From: Bacteroidota bacterium
GTDB lineage: Bacteria; Bacteroidota; Bacteroidia; B-17B0; Aurantibacillaceae
Length of the DNA stretch: 64,000 nt
Direction of reading: 5' to 3'
NCBI GenBank assembly: GCA_021156365.1
Contig: JAJNDK010000011.1
Location: 1-64,000, forward strand
Part shown: positions 42,078 through 50,820 of the stretch, in pieces
Position numbering within the stretch: the stretch's first letter is position 1
How the letters are laid out: every line of letters begins with the position of its first letter
The notes under the pieces: model-generated
Databases searched by the model: none
What the model saw: only the letters and a program-made list of their open reading frames with translations
What the model was told of the DNA's origin: nothing
Program-made: the position numbers and the translations under genes

Positions 42078-44744
42078 TTATACTAAGTTTTTCGCTTTCT
42101 CGATTGCTTTTTCCAGGCCTTCCGGATTGCTGCCACCGGCTGTTGCATAAAATGCCTGCCCACCGCCGCCGCCATTGATCTCTTTGGCAATTTCTTTCAC
42201 CATGTTGACTGCATTCATGTTTTTATCTTTCACGAGGTTATCGCTGATGATCACAGACAGGCTTGGTTTCCCTTTTATTTCAGAGCCCAGCACACATACG
42301 AGGTTGTCCGTATGATTCCGCATTTCGAAAAGGATGTTCTTGGTTTCTTCCGCGCTGTCCAGGTCGATCAGCTCTGCAATAAAATTAAGACCGTTTACCG
42401 GTTTCACTTTCTGCAGCAGGTCTTTTTTTATGGATTGCGCTTTCTCTTTCAGTAAATGCTGTATTTGTTTTTGCAGGTGGTGGTGCTCATCTACGAGGTG
42501 TTGCAGGCTTTTGGTAAGCTCTTTCGGTGCCTTCAGAATGGTTTTTATTTCGTGGAGTGTGTGTGTTTGCTCCTGTATATAAGCTTCTGCTTTTGTGCCG
42601 GTAACTGCTTCAACACGGCGGATGCCGGCTGCTACAGCGCTTTCCGAAATAATTTTCAGGAAGCCGATCTGGCCGGTCTGCTGAACATGCGTACCACCGC
42701 ACAATTCGATGCTATATCGTTTGTCAAAAGTAACTACCCGCACCATATCACCGTATTTTTCGCCGAACAATGCCATAGCTCCTGTTTTTTTCGCATCTTC
42801 CAATGGCATCAGCTTAATCCCCGATTTAATGTTTTCACGGATTTTTGCGTTCACCATTTTCTCGATCAGGGTCAGCTCTTCTTCCGTTACTTTTGCAAAA
42901 TGAGAGAAATCAAAACGGAGGTGCTCGTCATTTACGAGACTTCCTTTTTGTTCCACATGCGTACCCAATACTTCGCGCAAAGCAGCATGGAGCAGGTGAG
43001 TAGCACTATGGTTGTTCTGGATCTGTAAACGTTTCTCTTTGTCCACACGGGAATGGAAATGAGCAGTAAGGTTCTCCGGAAGCTTATCCACCAGGTGAAT
43101 GATCATCCCGTTCTCTTTTTTTGTATCGATGATGTGTACAATATCGTTCGGAGCTTCCAGTATACCGGTATCTCCTACCTGTCCGCCACTTTCTGCATAA
43201 AAAGGAGTGATGTCCAGCACTAACTGATACAATTCTTTTCCTTTGGAAGTGACTTTACGGTAGCGCATGATGTAACTTTCGCATTCCAGCGAGTCGTAGC
43301 CGATAAATTCCACGTCTCTTCCTTTTTCACCTTTCCATTGCACAGCTGTATAGATCCAGTCATCAGCATCCACAATGCCTGCGGTCCGCGAACGGTTCTT
43401 TTGTTCCTCGAGGTGTTTTTTAAAAGTAACTTCGTCAATACTAAGTCCGTATCCGCGTGCAATCAGGGACGTTAGATCCAATGGGAATCCGTAGGTGTCG
43501 TACAATTCAAAAACGATCTTTCCGTCTACGAGATCATTGGTGCGGTGCTCATTCACCATCGTCACACATACATTGTCAATTCTTTTCAAACCATATTCCA
43601 GTGTCTTGAAGAAAGAGATCTCTTCTTCCTTGATCACTTTTTCGATCAGTAATTTTTGTGTTCTCAGTTCCGGGAACGCTTCTCCCATTTGTCCGGCCAG
43701 GGTAGGCACCAGGCGATACATAAAAGGCTCGCGCAGGTTCAGCGACTGATATCCATAACGGATCGCACGGCGCAGGATCCGGCGGATCACATAACCGGCA
43801 CCTGTATTGGATGGCAGCTGCCCGTCGGAAATGGAGAAAGAAATAGCGCGGATATGATCAGCGATCACACGCATAGCGGTGTTGATGATCTGTTGTTTTT
43901 TATGGTGTTCCTCATCATCCGGTTTGTAGCGGAGCCCACTCAGCTCTTCTATTTTTTCAAGAAGCGGCGTGAATACATCCGTGTCATAATTGGATTGTTT
44001 TTTCTGCAGTACACGTACCAGTCGCTCGAAGCCCATTCCGGTATCCACATGTTGTTTCGGAAGCTTTATCAGTGAGCCGTCTGCTTTCCGTTCGAATTCC
44101 ATGAACACATTGTTCCAGATCTCTATTACCTGCGGATCGTCATTGTTCACGAGTTTGGCACCGTCAGATTTTTTGCGTTCTTCTGCGCTTCTTCCGTCGT
44201 AATGGATCTCTGAGCATGGTCCGCACGGACCGGTATCACCCATTTCCCAGAAATTGTCTTTTTTATTTCCGTTCAGGATGCGTTTCTCATCAATGAATTG
44301 TTTCCAGGTATCGTATGCTTCCTGATCGAAGGACAAACCGTCTTCTTTGCTGCCTTCAAACACGGTTACATACAAGCGGTCTTTATCGATCTTGTATACT
44401 TCCGTCAGCAGTTCCCAGGCCCATGCAATCGCATCTTTTTTAAAATAATCACCGAAGCTCCAGTTACCAAGCATTTCGAACATGGTGTGATGATAGGTAT
44501 CCACGCCTACTTCTTCGAGGTCATTGTGCTTTCCGCTTACACGGAGGCATTTCTGCGTATCGGCTACACGCGCATATTTGATAGGAGCATTCCCTAGGAA
44601 AAGATCCTTAAAAGGAGCCATGCCGCTGTTGTTGAACATAAGGGTAGGATCACCTTTCACCACCATAGGTGCTGATGGAACAATATGATGTCCTTTGGAC
44701 CTGAAAAAATCTAAATATGTCTGACGAACTTTATTGGCTTCCAT
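42078..44744 (-). CDS. alaS: Alanyl-tRNA synthetase
   Basis: 888 residues, full length. Class II core at the N-terminus ([55 protein letters not shown]). The editing domain has its zinc-binding site: [11 protein letters not shown] and [13 protein letters not shown]. The C-terminal DHHA1-type domain has [15 protein letters not shown]. It charges tRNA-Ala and clears mischarged Ser/Gly. A minus-strand -7 box TATCTTTG (44775-44782) lies 31 bp upstream of the ATG. Confidence 0.98.
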   Translation of the reverse strand: MEANKVRQTYLDFFRSKGHHIVPSAPMVVKGDPTLMFNNSGMAPFKDLFLGNAPIKYARVADTQKCLRVSGKHNDLEEVGVDTYHHTMFEMLGNWSFGDYFKKDAIAWAWELLTEVYKIDKDRLYVTVFEGSKEDGLSFDQEAYDTWKQFIDEKRILNGNKKDNFWEMGDTGPCGPCSEIHYDGRSAEERKKSDGAKLVNNDDPQVIEIWNNVFMEFERKADGSLIKLPKQHVDTGMGFERLVRVLQKKQSNYDTDVFTPLLEKIEELSGLRYKPDDEEHHKKQQIINTAMRVIADHIRAISFSISDGQLPSNTGAGYVIRRILRRAIRYGYQSLNLREPFMYRLVPTLAGQMGEAFPELRTQKLLIEKVIKEEEISFFKTLEYGLKRIDNVCVTMVNEHRTNDLVDGKIVFELYDTYGFPLDLTSLIARGYGLSIDEVTFKKHLEEQKNRSRTAGIVDADDWIYTAVQWKGEKGRDVEFIGYDSLECESYIMRYRKVTSKGKELYQLVLDITPFYAESGGQVGDTGILEAPNDIVHIIDTKKENGMIIHLVDKLPENLTAHFHSRVDKEKRLQIQNNHSATHLLHAALREVLGTHVEQKGSLVNDEHLRFDFSHFAKVTEEELTLIEKMVNAKIRENIKSGIKLMPLEDAKKTGAMALFGEKYGDMVRVVTFDKRYSIELCGGTHVQQTGQIGFLKIISESAVAAGIRRVEAVTGTKAEAYIQEQTHTLHEIKTILKAPKELTKSLQHLVDEHHHLQKQIQHLLKEKAQSIKKDLLQKVKPVNGLNFIAELIDLDSAEETKNILFEMRNHTDNLVCVLGSEIKGKPSLSVIISDNLVKDKNMNAVNMVKEIAKEINGGGGGQAFYATAGGSNPEGLEKAIEKAKNLV

Positions 44745-44774
44745 AAATTAATAGCTGTGCGTTTTTAAAGATGG

Positions 44775-44782
44775 CAAAGATA
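44775..44782 (-). promoter_or_regulatory. alaS -7 box
   Basis: TATCTTTG on the minus strand, perfect TAnnTTTG, about 31 bp before the alaS ATG. The -33 region is weak. Confidence 0.55.
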
Positions 44783-44932
44783 GCTATTAGCGGATTAAAT
44801 GGGAGTGATTTTTACCCTAAATTATGAAGGTAAAGGCCAAAAAAAGGCACAATTTTATAGCAAAACGCCGGAAAAGGCAAAAAAGAGGATAACTGCCCCG
44901 AAGAAGGCCGGCCATACGGATCGGTGGAGGGC

Positions 44933-45166
44933 TTAGATCCCGTAGTCATCATCTTTGATCTTCCTGTTCATCTGGAGGAAGGCAAGCACATTGTTCACTA
45001 CAGGGCCTACCGTCAATACAGCCTGCCACAGGTCGTTCGATTCACATTTGAGTTTTTTTGCCCAGGCAGCTACACTTATATCATTCAGCGCGATCTTCTC
45101 GTCTTTCTTGTACTGCACATTTTTCATCGGCATAAAATACTGCACGTTAAAGTTTAGGTTTTTCAT
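44933..45166 (-). CDS. DUF3606-like small protein
   Basis: 77 residues from ATG at 45166. The core KIALNDISVAAWAKKLKCES, then DLWQAVLTVGPVVNNVLAFL, matches the DUF3606 pattern (W-A-x-x-x-x-V-x-x-x-x-L-x-x-A-V-x-x-V-G). A strong promoter lies upstream: TTG at 45200-45202, 20 bp, TACTTTTA. Directly upstream of the -33 are two CGTATTTCTACGT boxes 24 bp apart, the usual place for an activator. The NarL-type regulator encoded next door is the natural candidate. Molecular function unknown. The alternative start at 45202 would lie inside the promoter. Confidence 0.75.
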   Translation of the reverse strand: MKNLNFNVQYFMPMKNVQYKKDEKIALNDISVAAWAKKLKCESNDLWQAVLTVGPVVNNVLAFLQMNRKIKDDDYGI

Positions 45167-45171
45167 ACTTG

Positions 45172-45202
45172 TAAAAGTACTATATGTGAAAGCCTTTGTC
45201 AA
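45172..45202 (-). promoter_or_regulatory. Promoter of the DUF3606-like gene
   Basis: Minus strand: TTGACA-like -33 (TTG at 45200-45202), 20 bp, then TACTTTTA (45172-45179, one mismatch to TAnnTTTG). Predicted start ~45170, just before the ATG at 45166. Confidence 0.65.
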
Positions 45203-45203
45203 C

Positions 45204-45241
45204 CGTATTTCTACGTGACTTTTAGTGCGTATTTCTACGTA
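45204..45241. promoter_or_regulatory. Two CGTATTTCTACGTA operator-like boxes
   Basis: CGTATTTCTACGT at 45204-45216 and CGTATTTCTACGTA at 45228-45241, exactly 24 bp apart. They abut the -33 element of the DUF3606-like gene. The same box occurs three to four times at 47967-48051, also at 24-bp steps. Confidence 0.75.
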
Positions 45242-45351
45242 TAAAATCTGTAAAAAGACCGCAAAAAATAGAAATAAAGTACGTGTTTTTCAGTCCGAAA
45301 AAGAAGAAATTCAATAAAAGTAGGGCTTACAGGGCTTTTGGGAGTATAACC

Positions 45352-46008
45352 TTACTGCAGTTTTATGATCTTATGTTTCACTGCGTAGCTGATTAGTCCC
45401 AGGGTGTTTTTTACGCCGGTTTTCTCCATAATGCTTTTCCTGTATCCTTCCACCGTGCGTGTACTCAGGCACAGTTGATCCGCAATTTCCCGTGTGGTTT
45501 TGTCGCGGCAAAGCATTTCAACAATTTCTTTTTCCCTGGCACTGAGCTCGGCTTCCACAAAAGCAGGGTTTGCTTTGCTTCTGTCAATAAGGTTTTGAGC
45601 CAGCATAATGGACACCTTATTGTCAAAATAAAAGCCCTGTTCATGCACGGTGTAGATCGCATCCACTACTTTGTCGATATCCACGTTTTTCGGCAGGAAA
45701 CCCGCAGCTCCGCTGGTTACAAATTCGATCACATAAGAGTCTTCGAAATGTGAGCTGATGATGATCACCTTCACTTTTGGGAATTTTTCTCTTATTTTCA
45801 GGAGGGCTTCCTTGCCGTTCATAACAGGCATTTCGATATCCAGGAGTACGATCTCCGGTTTGCTTTTTTTCAATTCGTCCAATAGCTCGGCGCCGTTGCC
45901 CACGTCAAACAATACGTTTATATCTTCGTATTCTTTCAGCAGGTTAACGATGCCCTGGCGAACCAGTACGTGGTCTTCTGCGATACCGACGTGAATGAGT
46001 TTTTTCAT
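45352..46008 (-). CDS. NarL/LuxR-type response regulator
   Basis: 218 residues. Receiver domain: E11-D12 acidic pair, phospho-acceptor D57 in VLLDIEMP, and Lys in FLPKNVD. LuxR-type helix-turn-helix in the C-terminus (LSAREKEIVEMLCRDKTTRE, IADQLCLSTRTVEGYRKSIM). It ends the four-gene operon and starts 12 bp after the kinase gene that presumably phosphorylates it. Likely DNA targets are the CGTATTTCTACGTA boxes on both sides of the operon, an inference from position and palindromic shape. Confidence 0.94.
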   Translation of the reverse strand: MKKLIHVGIAEDHVLVRQGIVNLLKEYEDINVLFDVGNGAELLDELKKSKPEIVLLDIEMPVMNGKEALLKIREKFPKVKVIIISSHFEDSYVIEFVTSGAAGFLPKNVDIDKVVDAIYTVHEQGFYFDNKVSIMLAQNLIDRSKANPAFVEAELSAREKEIVEMLCRDKTTREIADQLCLSTRTVEGYRKSIMEKTGVKNTLGLISYAVKHKIIKLQ

Positions 46009-46020
46009 TTGTGTCTTGTG

Positions 46021-46845
46021 TTAATTGATAAGCTCTGAACGACTGGCCGGAACAGAAAAATGGATGCCTGGCCGGCCGGTCCCTTTTATATAGTTGAGAT
46101 CTGCATTCAAAAGTAATACCCGCACCTTTAAGGACTTTAGTCCCTGTCCTTTTGATGAGTCCGTGATCGCATCGATCTCTTCGTTGCTGATACCTTTCCC
46201 GTTGTGCGAAAATTCCACCCGGAAACCTTCAGGGCGATTTTCGACAAGGATGTGCAGGTTCGTGTATCCGGCGTGTTTGAACAGGTTGTTCAGCACTTCC
46301 ATACAGATCCGGTAGGCGCTCAGCTGGTCCTGTTTGGATAAACATACATCCGTATTCCCGGGCTGTCTGTTCTCGAATACAGCTTCGATGTGTTCATTCT
46401 TGTTCAGGTTGCGGATATAATCATCCAGCGCTTTGATGATGCCGAATTCGATCAGGAACGAAGGGATCAGCTCCCGGCAGGAACTGCGGATGCCTTCTAC
46501 TGCCTGATCGATCAGCTCAGCGTCTTCCTTAAAACTGTCGGGATTGAACTTGTTTTTTTCCAGGTTCCGTTTGTGCATGGAAAGGTTCATTTTCAATAAG
46601 GAGAGCATAGGGTTCACGCTGTCGTGCAGGTTGTTGGCGATCTTTTCTTTCAGCTGTTCCTCTGCTTCCACGGTGGCTTTGAAGAGCTGGATCTGTTTCT
46701 CCTGCTCGATCTCTTTGATCCGGCTTTCTTTTTCGAGCATTTTGCGCTGGTATACAACTACAAAAAGGATAATGACAACCACCAAAAGGAACATCACCAC
46801 CGAGCCAAGTGCTATAAATAATCCTATGTCCGTTTGATTTTGCAT
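46021..46845 (-). CDS. HisKA_3-type sensor histidine kinase
   Basis: 274 residues. One membrane segment (~8-32, FIALGSVVMFLLVVVIILFV), a coiled coil (~35-68), and a HisKA_3 dimerisation domain with H74 in IANNLHDSVNPML. A reduced HATPase_c follows (LNNLFKHA, EFSHNGKGI, GQGLKSLKVRV). There is no extracytoplasmic sensor, so a signal must come through the membrane protein encoded just upstream, whose 3' end overlaps this gene by 22 bp, or from the cytoplasm. The partner is the NarL-type regulator downstream. Confidence 0.92.
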   Translation of the reverse strand: MQNQTDIGLFIALGSVVMFLLVVVIILFVVVYQRKMLEKESRIKEIEQEKQIQLFKATVEAEEQLKEKIANNLHDSVNPMLSLLKMNLSMHKRNLEKNKFNPDSFKEDAELIDQAVEGIRSSCRELIPSFLIEFGIIKALDDYIRNLNKNEHIEAVFENRQPGNTDVCLSKQDQLSAYRICMEVLNNLFKHAGYTNLHILVENRPEGFRVEFSHNGKGISNEEIDAITDSSKGQGLKSLKVRVLLLNADLNYIKGTGRPGIHFSVPASRSELIN

Positions 46846-47462
46846 ACGCCGATAGTTAAGACTGTGCTATAGATAAGGTTAGTAAAGAGTTGAATCGCCC
46901 ACAGAAAAAAACTTGCCTGGGAATCATCATCTCTTATATGTTTTTCGAAAAGGGACAAAATAAATGGTGCAGCAAAATAAATAAGTACCCCCGAATTTAG
47001 CCAGAAAAAATAATAATTGGTTAGTTTTGGAATGGTAAGGTCGAGAAAAATTTTCAAGAAATAAAAAACAGAAAAACCCATCATAATAACAGCAACAATC
47101 CCGCTCGTTATATTGCTTGGATCTGTAAAAGAAAACTCAATAGAAGCAATGAATAGGAGAGGTATTACAAACGATAGAAAGATGGATAATTTTTGTTTTA
47201 TCTGTAATTCCTGTATATATATAAACAATAACAACATAAATTCCACGCATGTAAAAATGTTGAACAATGCGCAGTTATTGATCCTATAGATTGTCAGGAT
47301 ATGATTAGTGATATCAAAAATAGCATAGACAATCATATAAACAAGCAAGGCTCTCAACTGGATGTTGAAAGCCTTGCGTTTGTATAAAGCTACTGATATA
47401 GGAACGAATATGCTTGCTATAGCAATATAAGTAAGTAATATGTAGAGCTTTTCTATTGTCAT
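46824..47462 (-). CDS. Multi-pass membrane protein of the signalling operon
   Basis: 212 residues from ATG at 47462, which overlaps the stop of the upstream gene (TAATG). Six to seven membrane segments, for example LYILLTYIAIASIFVPISVA, LLVYMIVYAIFDI, IFTCVEFMLLLFIYI, LSIFLSFVIPLLFIASIEF and YFFWLNSGVLIYFAAPFIL. No catalytic motif is seen. Its 3' end overlaps the kinase gene by 22 bp, so synthesis is tightly linked. It may be the sensor for the kinase, which has no sensor domain of its own. The longer frame up to 47627 overlaps the upstream gene and is rejected. Confidence 0.85.
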   Translation of the reverse strand: MTIEKLYILLTYIAIASIFVPISVALYKRKAFNIQLRALLVYMIVYAIFDITNHILTIYRINNCALFNIFTCVEFMLLLFIYIQELQIKQKLSIFLSFVIPLLFIASIEFSFTDPSNITSGIVAVIMMGFSVFYFLKIFLDLTIPKLTNYYFFWLNSGVLIYFAAPFILSLFEKHIRDDDSQASFFLWAIQLFTNLIYSTVLTIGVCKIKRT

Positions 47463-47776
47463 TAACTGTTCAGCGGATTTCCACCACCACAGAATGGAGG
47501 ACACGGAGAGGATTTTTCCGCAATAATGCCATTGTACATATCGTTCTCGTTGGCATCTGCTCCTACTATGATCAATTGTCTCTTGTTGTCCGCATCCAAA
47601 GCATAATATGCCCTGATACCCATACAACCTTCCTGAGCAAGGATATCAGTGATGATCGACTTTCCGAAGAAATGCGCGATCGTTGTCCCTGACACAATGC
47701 CGTCCCTGAATCTTGCTGTCCACTCTGCAGCAGTTCCCAATGGAAACTGTTCTGCCTCTTTGCCTGAAAATGCCAT
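47462..47776 (-). CDS. Small conserved protein, first gene of the signalling operon
   Basis: 104 residues, soluble, no signal peptide. Marks: EQFPLGTAAEWTARFRDG, AHFFGKSIITDILAQEGCMG, IRAYYALDADNKRQLIIVGA and a Cys-rich C-terminus SSPCPPFCGGGNPLNS. I have seen this protein type beside kinases in Bacteroidota but know no function. The CxxxC-like end (CPPFC) and lone Cys in QEGCMG hint at metal or redox sensing; that is speculation. Its stop codon overlaps the next start by one base. It may be a ligand-binding or output partner of the two-component system. Confidence 0.8.
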   Translation of the reverse strand: MAFSGKEAEQFPLGTAAEWTARFRDGIVSGTTIAHFFGKSIITDILAQEGCMGIRAYYALDADNKRQLIIVGADANENDMYNGIIAEKSSPCPPFCGGGNPLNS

Positions 47777-48174
47777 AATCTGTTTGTTTTAATGATTAAA
47801 TTAAATGGTTGAATTAGGCTAAATGTACACAGGCTCTTTTGCGAATATGAGCTGAATTTTCGTTACAAAAAAGATGGAATTTTCGAAATATATATAACTG
47901 GTTAATAATTAGTTGTTTAATGTTTGATTGAAGGGCACCGGTTGCGTGAAAACACCATGCACTTTACGTAGTTCTACGTATGGGAATACCCGTATTTCTA
48001 CGTATAAAGGGCACCGTATTTTTACGTATAAATGGTGTTTTTAACTACGTAAAAAATTGATTTTTTATACGGTTTTTTGATGATAATTGTCCGCAAAAAG
48101 GAAAGAGTCAGGTACTGAAAGGCATATCCCGAACGCAAAAAAACGCACAAAAAAAGATTTCATATCTTGCAGAT
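47777..48174. promoter_or_regulatory. Divergent regulatory region of the signalling operon and acyltransferase
   Basis: 398 bp without a gene. Near the left end a minus-strand TACATTTA (-7-like) lies upstream of the 104-residue gene. At 47967-48051 there are CGTA-type boxes. A long AT-rich stretch occupies the rest. No firm -33/-7 pair is seen for the acyltransferase; TATCTTGC just before its ATG is a weak match. Confidence 0.5.
47967..48051. promoter_or_regulatory. Three to four CGTATTTCTACGTA operator-like boxes
   Basis: CGTAGTTCTACGTA (47967-47980), CGTATTTCTACGTA (47991-48004) and CGTATTTTTACGTA (48015-48028) are spaced exactly 24 bp. A half box CTACGTA follows at 48045-48051. The motif is the same as at 45204-45241. 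Each box is an imperfect palindrome, fitting a dimeric NarL-type regulator. Confidence 0.78.
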
Positions 48175-49368
48175 ATGCAACGGATCCATTTTATAGATGG
48201 TCTGCGCGGTATACTGGCGCTTATCGTTTTCTTCCATCATTTTATACTGATGTTCTTTCCTGCGTATTATTACGGTTGCTCCAACATTGCAGAAGGATTT
48301 TCCACAGCCGGCTCTATTTATAAAACTATTGCATACACTCCCCTTAATTTATTGATCAATGGCAACTTTGCCGTTGTTTTCTTTTTTGTGCTGAGCGGCT
48401 ATGTGCTGAGCATTAAATATCTCCGGAACTTTTCGTCCCAGCTGCTTTCACAGGATGTTTTCAAACGGTATTTCCGTTTAAGCATTCCGATTCTGGCTTC
48501 CTGTCTGATGGTGTATCTTGCTCATCGTTTCAGCCTGCTGCATAACCGTTTTGTCCCCGTTTCGCAAATGAACGAAAGCTGGCTCCCGAATCTATTCAAA
48601 CAGGATTACCCGCTTTGGAGGGTCATTACATTTAGTTTCCTCGATGCAATCTTTCTTGGGAAAACTCCCTACAACAGCGTTCTCTGGACCATGGTCTTCG
48701 AATTTTTCGGAGCACTGGTCGTTTTCCTATTATTGTTTATCAATCAATTTAATAAACGACCAGTAGCTGTAGTGTCTTTTTTTGCCATCCTTGGATTTTG
48801 TGTAGGTGGCATATATATACTGCCTTTCTGCCTGGGACTGATTATTGCATACATTCAACAAAAGAACATACAATTCAACAGTAGTATGATCCGGAGAGCG
48901 ATCCTGCTTGTGCTTTCCATTGCAGGCTTCTACCTCGCCTCGTATCCTTCCGCTCCTTATGAAATACTTGCGAGACACATGCATCGCTGGATCCTTATAA
49001 AAGATTTTCCTGGGATGGTATTGTATGAAGCGATGGGTTGTGCCTTACTTTTTTTTGTACTGCTCAACAGTAAAAGTATTCAGCGTTTTCTTTCAGTTAA
49101 ACCATTGCTGTTTATCGGAAAATTGTCTTTTTCCGTTTATCTCACGCACCTGCTTGTGCTGTGCACATTTTCCTCCTGGCTGTTTGAGAAGTTGTATCTC
49201 ACCCATACGTTCACGCAAAGTGCGCAGATCGTATTTGGCTGCACTTTCTTCGTCTTACTAATAGTAGCGTATGTTTTTTACAAAGCGGTTGAGCAGCCTA
49301 CACCACGTTTGGCAAAATTTATTGCAGGCAATTGGTTCGGGTTTGAAAAAGAAAACAAAAAGCTATAG
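48175..49368 (+). CDS. Acyltransferase family 3 (OafA/YrhL-like)
   Basis: 397 residues, about ten membrane segments. Start RIHFIDGLRGILALIVFFHH is the family N-terminus with its paired His; further marks are NFAVVFFFVLSGYVLS, TMVFEFFGALVVFLL and a late FIGKLSFSVYLTHLLV. These enzymes O-acylate carbohydrates such as LPS O-antigen or exopolysaccharide at the inner membrane. The CGTA-type boxes lie 120-210 bp upstream, so it may belong to the regulon of the adjacent two-component system. Its last 6 bp overlap the convergent GNAT gene. Confidence 0.9.
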   Translation: MQRIHFIDGLRGILALIVFFHHFILMFFPAYYYGCSNIAEGFSTAGSIYKTIAYTPLNLLINGNFAVVFFFVLSGYVLSIKYLRNFSSQLLSQDVFKRYFRLSIPILASCLMVYLAHRFSLLHNRFVPVSQMNESWLPNLFKQDYPLWRVITFSFLDAIFLGKTPYNSVLWTMVFEFFGALVVFLLLFINQFNKRPVAVVSFFAILGFCVGGIYILPFCLGLIIAYIQQKNIQFNSSMIRRAILLVLSIAGFYLASYPSAPYEILARHMHRWILIKDFPGMVLYEAMGCALLFFVLLNSKSIQRFLSVKPLLFIGKLSFSVYLTHLLVLCTFSSWLFEKLYLTHTFTQSAQIVFGCTFFVLLIVAYVFYKAVEQPTPRLAKFIAGNWFGFEKENKKL

Positions 49369-49794
49369 CTTCTTCCGCATCAGGTAATGCTGGATCTGCC
49401 CCCAGAGCAGGTGACTCTTTTCCAACACTTCGTAGCCGCATGCTTTGTAAAACTCTACTGCATTTTCGCGTGCCTGAAGGATGATGGTTGTGGCATTTTT
49501 TTCTTTGGCTTTTTCTTCCATCCGGGCTATGATGAGTTTACCTAATCCTTTCCCCTGCTGGTTCTCCGCTACAGCCATAAAACGTAATTGTGCAGTATCT
49601 GCATCATTCATTTGCAGGCGGCACACTGCCAGTACCTCGTCGTTGTGCTGAATGAATGCGTGTACGGATGTTTCTTCTTCCCCGTCCTTTTCGCTGCCGC
49701 GTGGCTGATTCCAGGGCTTGCGTAGGATCTCATAGCGCAGGGCATAATAAGCATCAAATTCTGCTGCAGTGCGTGGTTCGGAAACGATAAACAT
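49363..49794 (-). CDS. GNAT-family N-acetyltransferase
   Basis: 143 residues, soluble. GNAT motif A with the acetyl-CoA loop: LRFMAVAENQQGKGLGKLII (Q-x-x-G-x-G), then ATTIILQARENAVEFYKACG and YEVLEKSHLLW. It moves an acetyl group from acetyl-CoA to an amine; the substrate is unknown. Its stop lies inside the last codons of the convergent acyltransferase gene (6 bp overlap). The DUF6089 gene ends 11 bp upstream, so the two may share a transcript. Confidence 0.92.
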   Translation of the reverse strand: MFIVSEPRTAAEFDAYYALRYEILRKPWNQPRGSEKDGEEETSVHAFIQHNDEVLAVCRLQMNDADTAQLRFMAVAENQQGKGLGKLIIARMEEKAKEKNATTIILQARENAVEFYKACGYEVLEKSHLLWGQIQHYLMRKKL

Positions 49795-49805
49795 ACCGGA
49801 ATGAA

Positions 49806-50717
49806 TTAGAATTTGGAACGCGTTCTTCTCTTCTTGGTGAATTTATAACCAACCGTGAGCTCAAAGAACATATACGAATCTTTGTATTTTGTTTCGCCCC
49901 GCTGCGCCCCGGTCCCATCTGAATTTGGCAAGGTGGCTCCCGGTATCTTGCCCAGGCTCGGATCTGCCATTTGTGCGGCGCTTGCACCATAGGCCTGCTG
50001 AATGGCTGAATTGTCGTAATAAACACCACTCACATCATCTATATAATCGGTGAATGTTTTTCGGAAAGCAAACTCCGCACCCACACTCCATCTTTTGTCT
50101 ATCACATATTTCATCCCGATACCTACCGGCAAACAAAAATTGAAATTCGAATATTGTTTTGGACCGCCCGGTAAACCCTGACCTTCGGTGTGCATTTTCC
50201 GCAGCTTATACCGTTTCCCGTCTACCGGGTTTATTGCACTCGGGTTAGAATAGAAAAGACCTATTCCTCCCAGTATATAAGCTGTTGTTTTTTTGTTCTT
50301 CTTGCCTTTTACACCGCTTATTTTGTAGAGCTTACCGGATTTCTCACGCAGGAAATAAAATTCGGCCTGCGCTGAAAGTTCAAGCACCGGTGACCGAAAG
50401 CTCAGGTTCCTGTTGTTGCGGTATTTGTCTTCTGTAAGGTTATCATTGCCCGAAACCATCCCAAATGTGATCATCCCTTTAAAAGCATAGAATGGGCTTG
50501 TTTTATATCGGATGCCGGCCGAAAGAGAAGGACGTGTTGCTTTAAACTCGAAGTCTTTCAGTAAATGCGTTCCTTCCCGGTTGGCACCACCAAGATCTCC
50601 AAGAAAGTTTGCTACGCCTATACCGCCCGTTACCTCATACTTGTAGCGGATCTTCCTGTATTGGGAAGAAGCAAACAAAGGTAAAAGGATGAATAGTAAC
50701 AGTATATTACGCGCCAT
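49806..50717 (-). CDS. Outer-membrane beta-barrel protein (DUF6089-like)
   Basis: 303 residues from ATG at 50717. Signal peptide ARNILLLFILLPLFASSQ. DUF6089-type barrel: EVTGGIGVANFLGDLGGAN, RPSLSAGIRYKTSPFYAFKG, YILGGIGLFYSNP and a final FFELTVGYKFTKKRR. Function unknown; the family occurs in Bacteroidota outer membranes. The frame reaches a TTG at 50729, but a perfect minus-strand -7 box (TATCTTTG, 50727-50734) covers it, so ATG 50717 is used and the leader is very short. Confidence 0.82.
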   Translation of the reverse strand: MARNILLLFILLPLFASSQYRKIRYKYEVTGGIGVANFLGDLGGANREGTHLLKDFEFKATRPSLSAGIRYKTSPFYAFKGMITFGMVSGNDNLTEDKYRNNRNLSFRSPVLELSAQAEFYFLREKSGKLYKISGVKGKKNKKTTAYILGGIGLFYSNPSAINPVDGKRYKLRKMHTEGQGLPGGPKQYSNFNFCLPVGIGMKYVIDKRWSVGAEFAFRKTFTDYIDDVSGVYYDNSAIQQAYGASAAQMADPSLGKIPGATLPNSDGTGAQRGETKYKDSYMFFELTVGYKFTKKRRTRSKF

Positions 50718-50726
50718 AACTGTTTT

Positions 50727-50734
50727 CAAAGATA
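50727..50734 (-). promoter_or_regulatory. -7 box of the DUF6089-like gene
   Basis: TATCTTTG on the minus strand, perfect match, 9 bp upstream of the ATG at 50717. Confidence 0.6.
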
Positions 50735-50820
50735 GAGAATAATTTTTTCATGAGAAAAACAGGCCTTCCGCGATTTGAACAGTAGTATGTTCATTAGAGA
50801 TGTAAGAGATATGTAAGTGC

